From NCBI GenBank assembly GCA_015680685.1, contig MNCI01026399.1:1048344-1112343 (forward strand): a stretch of 64,000 nt of DNA, read 5' to 3'. Origin of the DNA: Gnetum montanum (Eukaryota; Streptophyta; Gnetopsida; Gnetales; Gnetaceae). A program made the position numbers and the translations under genes. Below, one piece after another: positions 55,791 to 64,000 of this stretch. Numbering within the stretch: the stretch's first letter is position 1; every line of letters begins with the position of its first letter. The notes beneath the pieces are model-generated. The model saw only the letters and a program-made list of their open reading frames with translations, was not told where the DNA came from and searched no databases.

Positions 55791-58439
55791 AGAAAATAAG
55801 TTGATTCAAAATGGAATAGATTACATAATCTAAGGTAGGGTTATAATTATTTTTGTAAGAATTTTTCTATGTTTAATAACATTGATTGTTGCTAATTCTT
55901 AGCCAACTAATGAAATTTAGAATTGTACTTTAACTGGACATTAGAATCGGAAAATGGAAACATGTTGTATCAAATAGCAGTGGATTTTTTGATTTGATAC
56001 GAAATTTCACTGAACTTTTATTCAATACATGGCTTTCAATATTAATAATTTTATATACTCTCTGATTATGTAAACCTTTTGTGATGAAAGTATAGATCAC
56101 AAGGGTCCTAGAATGATGAGCCGAAGGAATGCATGAGGGGAGGGAATGCATGAGGGCAAGGCAAAGCTCTTTGAAAGCCCGAGTCCGTTGAATGGAAGGT
56201 GAAGTCAATAGAAAATGCAGGCAAGTGTTACAGACAGTGAAAATAGGGCATCATTGAAGTAGCATGGGACTGCCATGGCCTCCAAAACTTTCACCTATGC
56301 TTTCAAAAATTTCACATACATTGCCATAATCCAGCATACGCATCGTATCTAGACATTCACTTTCCCTAGGAATGAGCTTCTTCATTACATGCAGCCTCTC
56401 TTGAATCTTTAAACGTCGTTGTCATGCTGCCATACTCTACGATGCAATTGATATGCAGACCGTGGATGACGTCAAGACCTGAGATGCCTATGACTTAGAT
56501 AGAAAAGAAGAAAATCTCTCATGGATTGTTTCAATCATGTAGCATGCTACTGCTGCTACTATTGGAGGTTCCATCAGTGATAAAATGTTAGGAAATTGTG
56601 TTTCCAGATCATTTTAGGGATCTGCCATGCTTTGCAGTGTGACTGATATGTAGACTATGGGGGGCATTGAGACCTAAGATACCTGTGAATGAGAAAGAAA
56701 AGAAGTTTCTCACGAACTATTTCAATTGTGTAGAATGCTGCTACTGGGGGTTCCATCCTCCTACACTTCTTAGGAGGAGGCATCAGACTTTCATTCAGCA
56801 CTAAAGATGATGATAAAATATTAGGAAACTATGTTTCCAAATCATTCTAGGGATCGAGGTTTAGAAAGATGGTTTCTATGAAATCACATTCGAATAGAGG
56901 AGGAAGAGGAGAATAGGGGATTTTGTTTTGTAAATCTATTTAATCTACGGTGCCATGGCTCCACCACGTATATTGACCTGACATTTCTGTCTATTGATGG
57001 CTTCTATCCTATGTCCAATTGAATTTCCATGAAATTTCACATTAGTATTATTAGGTTCAACATGGAAACAACTAGAAAAGCGGCTGGTTCTCCAAGTTCT
57101 TTAGTTCTACATTGTTAATGGAATTTCAATTATAAGAAAGTAGAACAAAATATGTTTCAACTACAAGAAGGAAAAAATTTTAAAATGTTGTTAGGAGTAG
57201 ATCCCAAGACCTATTAAAAGGCAGCAAAGTGTAGAATAGAACGTCTTGAATTTCAAGTGAATAGTTTTTTAAGCATGTCTTTGGCCTAGTCCCTAACTTC
57301 CAACCGTCTATTTACTTTTCCAAATGTACAGTATGTTGCTACAAAATCATTATTGTCAAAAATGGCTTTCAATGAAGTAGACAACATGTGATAGCATGTC
57401 TTGAAAGATGTACAAATGAGCATGTTTTGCGATTTAAGGAACATAAAACATCATTTATATTGCAGCTCTATCATTTACCTTGAGGATTGATACCAAATTT
57501 TCCACCCTTGTGTTTAACTTCTTGATTTTGGATCCTTTATGTTTCCTCTTTACCTCTATACCTATCCTCTAGCAAGCTTCACCTTCTACATATATATTGA
57601 AATACAATGTTACAACTGACTTCAATGAAATCGAAGATAGGAAAGACCTAGAGCAAACGAAAGCAAGATAACTAAGCATTTTCTCATTTCTTTTAGCCTA
57701 TCCTTCTTCAAAAAATACCTTATGAACATCTTCATGAAGTGATATCAAGAACAAAACATTACCTTACCTCCTGCTCTTTGCTATGCTATTATCTCTCTTC
57801 AACTCTATCTCTTTTCAAAAATGTGGTTGCTATTTTGTTACTACCAGTGTTCTATGCATTAGGGCTACTTAATGCACAAAGTTAGAGATACTCACAATTG
57901 AATGCAATTTAATAGCTTATGAAGATGCCTACCCTATCCTCCAAACTCTGCAGGTATTTATAATAACTCATTGTTATAAGCATCTCATCCTTGTAACATT
58001 TACCCATTACCACCATTGCTATGCGTGTTAATTATTTACTGTGGATGAGTCAGGCACACAATCACATTTCTGTAATTGATGCTGCTCCAATCTAATATTG
58101 AAAATTGATCAGTGACCATTGAATTCTAGATGTGGATCCTACTATGATTATAATTTCCCTAATTTCTAGTCCCTCCTATTGTGCTAACAAAACTACTTAA
58201 GACAATTTTCCTTCAAATTTTCTACTAGTTTCATAGGAATTTTTAAGTGAATTTGGAATCGAATGAGAGCCAAAATAAGGTTAATCAAGCATAAAAGCTA
58301 TGAAGATAATAAGAATAAGTGTGAATGAGGATCTTAAAATGCTTTCAAAGTGTAAATCATAAAAACTAGGGTTGAAAAAGTATTATTTCATAGAATATAG
58401 AGAAAATAAATCAAATAATGATGTAAATATCAATTAAAC
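55791..58439. other. Unclassified sequence
   Basis: No recognised gene. 56126-56157 is a short tandem GGAATGCATGAGGG(GA). A diverged tandem duplication lies at 56425-56860. The 92-codon minus frame 55930-56208 has no recognisable domain. Base composition between 56100 and 57000 is less AT-rich than around it, so an old gene or repeat remnant is possible. Confidence 0.35.
56425..56860. repeat. Diverged tandem duplication, unit about 200-235 bp
   Basis: Unit one (56425-56621) and unit two (56622-56860) share GATATGCAGAC/GATATGTAGAC, GAGATGCCTATGA/AAGATACCTGTGA, GGAGGTTCCATC/GGGGGTTCCATC and AAATGTTAGGAAATTGTGTTTCC/AAATATTAGGAAACTATGTTTCC in the same order. Unit two has an insertion of about 40 bases. 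Confidence 0.7.
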
Positions 58440-58958
58440 TAGACTTGAATGACTTGGGCATGTGGAGGTGGTTCATAGCCTAGATGTTTAAGAGTTGCAT
58501 AAGTGAAACCTCCCCAAAGCAAGCTCTTGATCAAAATGTCCTTGTATAACCATCTCGTAAGGTGTCCATGGGTACATTGGAATTTGAATGTCAATCATAT
58601 CTATGTTGCTATTTGGAACTTGAACTATACTAAACAACATTATTAGACACATAATTGTATGCAATAGTGAGGTGGAAATGGAATGAGAATGGATTGTAGA
58701 GATTAGAACATAAGATATTATACCATATTTATAAGAGGTTCTTATGTCAATTATGGTTAAAATGATCATCATACATATCTATGCAACTTTCAAACCTAGT
58801 CCATATCTTTGCGAGTGACATTGCATTATGTCATCCTAGCTTCACCACCATAAGACCAATTACAACCACATAAAAATACCATTACTTAACAAAATAAAAT
58901 AAGGAATTAAACATTAAATTAATTGATTACTTAGATCATTTAGTTTGAGGAGTCTTGG
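58440..58958 (-). mobile_element. Fragment of a related element next to C
   Basis: The conserved purine-tract block recurs at 58504-58526, and the following sequence resembles the non-coding region of element B (for example TTCAAACCTAGTCC...GTGACATTGCATTATGTCATC against TTCAAACCAAGTCC...GTGACATCACATCACTTCATC). It stops at the LTR of element C, so C probably inserted into an older related copy. Confidence 0.5.
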
Positions 58959-59807
58959 TAATAAGTGGCAAGTACCCCTACGCTCAACCATACAAATCAC
59001 TAAGCGTTCATGCGTGATCCAATTGAATTCTATGGATGCTATGTCTTCCAGTACACTAGTCTTTAAGAAGTGAACTTGCCCTAATAGTCATTTTTTGTCA
59101 TCCCAATTACACTTTTGATATGCAAAGGTACGGTTAAGTATAATTGAGGCATATGATTTTTATCATTTTTATGTTTTATATTTTAAGTTCTTGTAATAAA
59201 AAATGGAAGGGATGAAGTAAATTAATTGCTAATTTAATCTAACTAACTAACCAATGTCTAACTAATCCTAATATAAGTATCTAGTCCCAATTGCCATACA
59301 CATCCTAAACATGTATAATGCTACTGGGCTACCAAACATTAAACATTACTGGGATTACCAAGTGTCATCTACATGCTTGAAGTGGTTGTACTTATGTGTG
59401 TAATTAATGACTGCTTAACCTAGATTAATTTAACCTAATTAAGTATTTACTCACTTAAGCATTAAAAGAAATTTCATAAAATATTAAATGCATAAATAAA
59501 TAAATAAATAATCTATTTCAAGGTGCTGCAAGGTTTATCAAAAGCTCATCTTTATTGCTGCACACACTGCAATGCTTAGGTATAATAGTGCTCGAATAAA
59601 GATACGTACACTCTTAACTCCTATTGTGAGCACTTAGAAAAATATTCTAACTTTCAAATGACAAAATTGCAAGAGCTCCATTACAACTATGATAAGACAT
59701 GTCATAAAAATGACAAGTGAGTGTGTATTTATAGGCAAAAACAAACACTATGTCGTTGAGGCCTAGTCAACAGGGCCCAGTTAATGTAGCAAATCTATGA
59801 TTCATCA
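58959..59807 (-). repeat. 3' LTR of element C
   Basis: It begins TAATAAGTGGCAAG (decayed TGATGAGTGGCGAG) and ends TTCATCA. The TATA box is at 59726-59734 and the minus-strand AATAAAGATG near 59549. U3 is very short, about 110 bases, and lacks a long palindrome array. Confidence 0.8.
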
Positions 59808-60037
59808 TACCCCCATGACTGAATGAAAACTCATCCTCGAGTTCTTTAAAAATTTGTGAAGGTATGGGATTATTGACTAATGATAGACATATGACAAATA
59901 CAAACAAATGCTTAGTGTCCAAGTGTATGGATATACAATCAACACAAAATTTTCTAGTATTTAGAACTACAAAATTCAACACCAAGATAAAATTTATAAA
60001 CATAATTCCTTTGATGGTCTAAAGACAAGGAAGAAGA

Positions 60038-60572
60038 TTAAATGATCCTAGGTGGTGGAGGCCCTTGAGGTTCTGAGGGACCCTCTCCTGCTTTAGGTGC
60101 ATGTGGTAGTTGAGGCTGTTATGATTGTCTTGTTGCGACTACAACTTTTTATGGAAGATGGAAAGCATCCAACAATGCTTTCATCTTCTCATCCTTACTA
60201 CCAGGATCATGCGTGATCCATGCAGCTTTGCCAATGTGGGTGAGAATGGGAACATCCCAAGGATAGGACATTGTTGGAAACAACTCCTTGACATTAACAA
60301 ATGAGGTAAAAAAAATTTTATTCTATGTCAAACACCCTTATTATATTTTAGCAATTCTTGGTAGTCATTCATTCTTCTAACCAGGTTCTCAGGAGTTGAT
60401 CTTTGATCAGTAAATCTTGCCCTAAGAATTTCAAGTTCAACATTTGCAGTCTCAAGTTTTTGCTTGGTCTCCTTGTGATGCTTGAACTCTACCTCACACA
60501 ATAAGTATGAGTTTGCCACCTGCTTCTCCAATTCTAACCACAACCATTTGACAGTCAACATTGCTAGGTTTC
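60038..60572 (-). pseudogene. ORF3 C-terminal part of element C
   Basis: The open frame 60328-60606 reads as coiled coil (WLELEKQVANSYLLCEVEF, NVELEILRARF, MNDYQELLK). In another frame the region continues with YPWDVPILTHIGKAAWITHD and KMKALLDAFHLP, then a stop, then a proline-rich end (GPSEPQGPPPPRII) at the terminal stop 60040-60038. The same blocks end the ORF3 of B. Two such ends in separate elements support a real element-encoded protein. Function is unknown. Confidence 0.6.
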
Positions 60573-61591
60573 TGATGAGCAATGAGGTACCCCTCCTCTC
60601 AACCATATGAATATGAGCATTTCACACACGATCGAGTCGAATTCCAAGGACTAAGTTCTTATGCACCCTTGTGGAACAAGGATGGGTTAGTTGATCGTTG
60701 TCTTCCCAAGCTTACCTGTATGTCACGATTGTATGGTTAAGTAAGCTTGAGGCATATGATTTTTATAGCTTTTATGTTTTTATGTCCTGCGCTAGTAGGG
60801 AAGGAGAGAGGTAACTAAGTGACTAATTTAACTTACCTACTCATTAACTAAGTTCTAACCAATCTTAACACCAACATTTTTTCCCACTTGCCGTACACAT
60901 CCTGAACTAGTGCAACACTGCTAGGATTGCCAAACGCTAATTGTTACTAGGTTACCAAGCATTACACGCATGCTCGAAGTGTTCATGCTTATGTAATTTA
61001 AAAATTTTCATAATTGATCAAAATGAATTGATGTGCTAATAACAAAAATTTAAAGTGCATAAAATAAAATAAATGCATAAGAAAATAAAATAAAAGAAAT
61101 GTGTAAGAAAATAAATCTCAAGTGCTGCAAGGATGAATCGAAGAGCTCATCTTTATTGCCGTACAGAAGGTGTGCTTAGGTACACAATGATAGAATAAAG
61201 ATTCGTCCACACTTAGACCTCCTATTGTGGGCACTTGGAAAATACTCTGACTTTCAAACAGACTACAAGAGTTTCGCTACTTGACTGCTAAAAGACTTCT
61301 CTCAAATTGTGCACCTAGGCACTATATTTATAGGCTTGGAAGCAACTACTCTAATAATTAGAGTAACCACTCTAATAATTAGAATAACTGCTAAAGTAAC
61401 CACTAGAGTAACCACTCTAATAATTAGAATAACTACTAGAGTAATCGTTAAAGTAACCACTCTAATAATTAGAGTAATTGCTAGAGTAACCGCTAGAGTA
61501 ACCACTCTAATAATTAGAATAATTACTAGAGTAACTGCTAGAGTAACCACTTTAATAATTAGAGTAATTACTAGAGTAATTGCTCTCATCA
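60573..61591 (-). repeat. 3' LTR of element D
   Basis: It runs TGATGAGCAATGAGG to CTCATCA, 1019 bp. The TATA box is at 61325-61333 and the minus-strand AATAAAGATG near 61155. U3 is expanded by a minisatellite to about 290 bases. The U5 core has the ACTAGGTTACCAAGC motif near 60947. Confidence 0.85.
61342..61588. repeat. Minisatellite in U3 of element D
   Basis: About six imperfect units of 30-45 bases are built from GAGTAACC and the palindrome CTCTAATAATTAGAG (seven-base arms, one-base centre). The array fills nearly all of U3, between the LTR end and the TATA box. It opens translation in both strands (61302-61592 and 61309-61602), which is an artefact of the repeat. Confidence 0.85.
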
Positions 61592-61768
61592 TACCCCCAT
61601 GACTGAATGAAAACTTGTCCTCAAGTTCCTTACAAAATATTGGGAAAGTATGGGATTATTGACTAATTGACAACTGACGATGGAATGGGGTGATAGACTC
61701 AATGTGCCCAATGAATGGATCAATAAGCATATTACAACATTAGTGTTCATGACCATTATGATGAACAC

Positions 61769-62032
61769 TCATACATAAATGACATCCAAGCCTTTATTTG
61801 ATAGCTTGAAGAGAAAAAGAGAGAGAGAAAGAAGATGGAGCATGTTGCCACCAATGCCGAGATTACGCCTTCCGTTGTTTATCCATAGCCATGCCACCAA
61901 ACTTGCTTCTTTCATAAATGCTCTAGTTCCTGTCCATCCTGAGTGCTTCCTCCAAGCCCAGTCCATTGTTTGTATGATCACCATCTGCACACATAACACA
62001 GTCACAAATGAGCAAGGATAGATAATCCACAA
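61769..62032 (-). CDS. Small 3' ORF of element D, intact
   Basis: This 87-codon open frame contains MVIIQTMDWAWRKHSGW, AWLWINNGRRNLGIGGN and a hydrophobic end HLLSLSLFLFKLSNKG. Homologous frames with damage occur in E1 and E2. Upstream of the second ATG (VIIQTM) the sequence TTTGTGACTGTGTTATGTGTGCAG looks like a 3' splice site, so translation may begin at about 61980 on a spliced message. No known domain is recognised. Its place is after integrase and before the polypurine tract, the env position. Confidence 0.5.
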   Translation of the reverse strand: MWIIYPCSFVTVLCVQMVIIQTMDWAWRKHSGWTGTRAFMKEASLVAWLWINNGRRNLGIGGNMLHLLSLSLFLFKLSNKGLDVIYV

Positions 62033-63360
62033 TGTAGTTGATACCTTGCCTCGATATGAAGTGCATTGGCTGAGTTGTGATTATGGAAGAAACTGGTTCA
62101 AAGATTTATCACTGGCAACTACCCTAGGTGTAGGGGTTAGGCAATTAGTAAAATGGAAAAAATTGAAAAATTTGTGCCAAGGCCCCCACGACTAAGAGCG
62201 AACCTCTAGTAGCTATAAGATGGAAAAACATGAGGAACAAGAAAGATGAAAAATATCAGCGGCAACACCAATAAAATGGATGTCATGGATGGGGATGAAA
62301 CAAGAAATGATTGATTGTAGGAAATGTTTAAGGGAAAGAAGTTAATAATTGCACCAAAACGAAATGCTAGTGGATCCTCCCCAAAGTAGGCTCATGCCCT
62401 TTATGCCTTGACAAACCCACAAACCAAAGAGTCTATAGGCTCTAGGAATGTCATTTGGAAGAAAAAGTTAAAAACTTACCCACGAGAATTCACCAAAGAA
62501 AAACAATGCATCAACCCAGAACAGACTAAGAATAAAACTAGCAAAGAGGTGGAAAATGGGAAGAAAGATGGAGAGGAGAGAATGGAATGGAATCCCAAGA
62601 ATAAGGTTGTGTAAAGCCCCTTATGTATTTCATGGTTAAGATAATTGAGTAGAACTCATCCCAAATCCAGACTCAAACCAACCACATTCAGTGACCTCAC
62701 ATCAATACACTTGGCCAATCCATCCTTTCGAGGCAACAAGAATGCTTCCACAAAGAGTAACCACCATCCCAAGGAGAGTGAGATGGAGAAGCAGGAAGTG
62801 AGAAAGGGCCTTAGTTAAAGGGAACCTTCAGGCATGGGTAACATGTCTTTCCAGTGCCATAACCAACACTTGTAGCCCATATTGCTTTATTATGTCTAAG
62901 GGGTGTGCTTTTAATTCTCACCTTTTTTTTCTTTTTTTTTCTCTCTCTGTTTTTTATGTTTATGCGTGAGAACCACACCATGCAAAGACTTATTTTTATT
63001 CACTCAACTTCTTGATATTTGAACAATGTCAAAATGGCGGAAAACCCAAGAAAAAGCATCCAAGCACCCAAGAGAATGGCCAACACCAATGCATCGAATC
63101 CTCTTGAAGTCACACCCTTTTCAACCTTTGAGTCTTTTCTTGGTTTGAAAAATACCCAACCACTAATTCATTAACAAGTTTACTTAGAAAAATGGTATTG
63201 TACAGTGCCAAGCCAAAGAAGACCATAGAGTTGTATGGATGAGTGGATGGCATGAACTCATTGCCTATTTTACTAAAAGAACCATATCTTAATATCAGCA
63301 TCATAATTCAAAGGTAAAAGCCAAACATTAGTAATCAATATGATATAATTCAGTCCACCA
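62033..63360 (-). other. Conserved non-coding region of D
   Basis: Blocks homologous to E1 and E2 lie in the same order: the purine tract (62370-62393), the CCACATTCAGTGACCTC block near 62680, AAGGGGTGTGCTTTTAATTCTCAC near 62897, a long pyrimidine run 62923-62953 (purines on the minus strand), and GAGAACCACACCATGCAAAG near 62967. The ORFs 62408-62614 and 63110-63304 are not supported as genes. Confidence 0.5.
62370..62393 (-). other. Conserved internal purine tract, copy in D
   Basis: The minus strand reads GAGCCTACTTTGGGGAGGATCC, as in the other members. Confidence 0.5.
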
Positions 63361-63609
63361 TCATGAGCACTTATTAGATGATGAATAAAAGTAAATCAAG
63401 CAAACAAAGAAACAGTAAAAACATGAATGATGGTGTAAAACAAAAATAAGAAAAGTTGAAAGAATGTGTAAAAAAAATGTGTAAAACAAAAATTCAAAAA
63501 GAACTAAGGGCCTAGAATGGTTACCATAGGTATCCATCTCTCCCATGACTGAGTTGGAAGGAGCAAATCCGAAATAGTGAGCAAGGTTGTCCACTAACAG
63601 AGGTAGCAT
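63361..63609 (-). CDS. Post-integrase tail of D with hydrophobic end
   Basis: This 82-codon open frame has LAHYFGFAPSNSVMGEMDTYGNH, then a hydrophobic stretch (FYTFFLHILSTFLIF) from the shortened GTAAAACAAAAAT array. It follows the integrase scrap in another phase. It matches the frame that E1 and E2 join to their protease linker. Confidence 0.45.
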   Translation of the reverse strand: MLPLLVDNLAHYFGFAPSNSVMGEMDTYGNHSRPLVLFEFLFYTFFLHILSTFLIFVLHHHSCFYCFFVCLIYFYSSSNKCS

Positions 63610-64000
63610 GTGTACTAGCTATCCTAAGCTCATGGAAAGGTTTAGTTTGTTGCACGTTGACCAATAGTTTCTTTTCTAAGCTCTCAGGTTTGTATATTGT
63701 CATGGACCCTAAAGAAAAAGTTGCATAAATAATATAAGGTCCTTTCCACAGTGTTTGAAATTTAGTACGTTTGGCACATGTGTGGGATTCCAGTAGAGAA
63801 CCTTATCTCCCGATTGATATTTAACTTTCCTAATCGTTAAGTCATGACGCTATTTATTGAATGCCTTATGAAATTCATTAGATGACAAAGCAGCTAGTTG
63901 GTTTTCATCTAGCAAGTTAAGGGTTACTAACTGTTGTTTCTACGCTAGGTCAAGGTCAAGGTTGAGGTCACATGTCATGGATAGTGCATGGAGCTTAGTT
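63610..64000 (-). pseudogene. Integrase C-terminal domain of element D, partial
   Basis: Minus-strand scraps in order give LLDENQLAALSSNEF, a stop, RHDLTIRKVKYQSGDKVLYW and, after a frame change, FQTLWKGPYIIYATFSLGSM. These are the conserved C-terminal blocks of gypsy integrases without chromodomain (DENRLxAL, F-x2-GDxVL, WxGPYxV-x2-VF-x2-G). The rest of integrase would lie to the right of the window. The frame change and a stop show decay. Confidence 0.65.

Larger units (their letters stand above)
58959..60572 (-). mobile_element. Element C: LTR and ORF3 end, cut by element D
   Basis: The left LTR (58959-59807) is followed by the usual 3' leader (TACCCCCATGACTGAATG) and the C-terminal part of an ORF3. 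At 60573 the LTR of D begins. The rest of C, if present, lies beyond the window on the far side of D. The five bases before D are GTTTC. Confidence 0.75.
60573..64000 (-). mobile_element. Element D: LTR element with integrase end, runs off the window
   Basis: It begins with its left (3') LTR and continues to the window edge. On the minus strand the visible part is the integrase C-terminus, the post-integrase tail, conserved non-coding sequence, an intact small ORF, the polypurine tract and the LTR. It is the only member in the window with integrase sequence and may represent the autonomous form. Confidence 0.8.

Noticed and set aside
61342-61588. Regularly spaced repeats that could suggest a CRISPR array
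   Set aside because: Units are adjacent and degenerate without unique spacers, lie in an LTR, and the genome is plant-like.
61302-61602. Two opposed ORFs of about 96 codons with valine/isoleucine/threonine repeats
   Set aside because: They are translations of the U3 minisatellite of element D; the near-palindromic unit opens both strands.
62408-62614. 68-codon plus-strand ORF rich in lysine and glutamate
   Set aside because: Homologous DNA in E1 and E2 is conserved but broken by stops in this frame, so it looks like conserved non-coding sequence.

Overview
This looks like nuclear DNA of a plant, most likely a gymnosperm. No intact host gene, tRNA or rRNA was found. Almost everything recognisable is mobile or viral: LTR retrotransposons nested in one another, nearly all read on the minus strand, and a decayed endogenous pararetrovirus (Caulimoviridae-like). 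The gymnosperm call is an inference from the old, heavily stop-riddled nested insertions, the AT-rich spacers, and a caulimovirid-type sequence with movement protein, coat protein, protease, RT and RNase H modules in one row. It is not proven by any host gene.

Layout. 1-2750: unclassified, with a possible LTR at about 767-1592. 3030-10480: two overlapping Ty3/gypsy remnants, F and G. F has gag, protease and the start of RT, with LTR 5072-6040, and sits in the gag of G. G has an iMet-type primer site and a very long LTR (6631-10480) that holds a solo LTR of the F family. 12663-14103: a plus-strand decayed copy of an unidentified long protein, called ORF3 here. 14104-31469: element B, with gag, protease and its own minus-strand ORF3; its left LTR is split by element E1 (14294-21456). 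31470-40268: endogenous caulimovirid, two incomplete copies head to tail. 41697-54802: a complete but dead Ty1/copia element whose integrase is split by element E2 (44769-52080, target duplication ATTAG). 58959-60572: element C, cut by element D (60573 to beyond the window).

B, C, D, E1 and E2 form one superfamily. All LTRs begin TGATGAG or a decayed form on the plus strand and mostly end CATCA. The primer sites visible in B, E1 and E2 match plant tRNA-Asp. Gag carries a CX2CX3HX4C knuckle and is followed by a retropepsin. These traits, and an integrase tail seen in D, suggest the Athila/Tat side of Ty3/gypsy. E1 and E2 lack RT, RNase H and almost all of integrase: the protease linker runs straight into the sequence that follows integrase in D. 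They therefore look like gag-protease, non-autonomous derivatives that would need a D-like partner. Two different reading frames occupy the env position: the long coiled-coil ORF3 (B, C and the 12663-14103 copy) and a short ORF preceded by a splice-acceptor-like sequence (D, E1, E2). LTRs have a very short U3 filled with palindromic arrays, a conserved TATA box, a conserved AATAAA signal and a conserved U5 core.

The relative order of events is clear in places: E1 entered B, E2 entered the copia element, and D entered C. All coordinates of decayed domains are approximate; LTR edges and target duplications were read directly.
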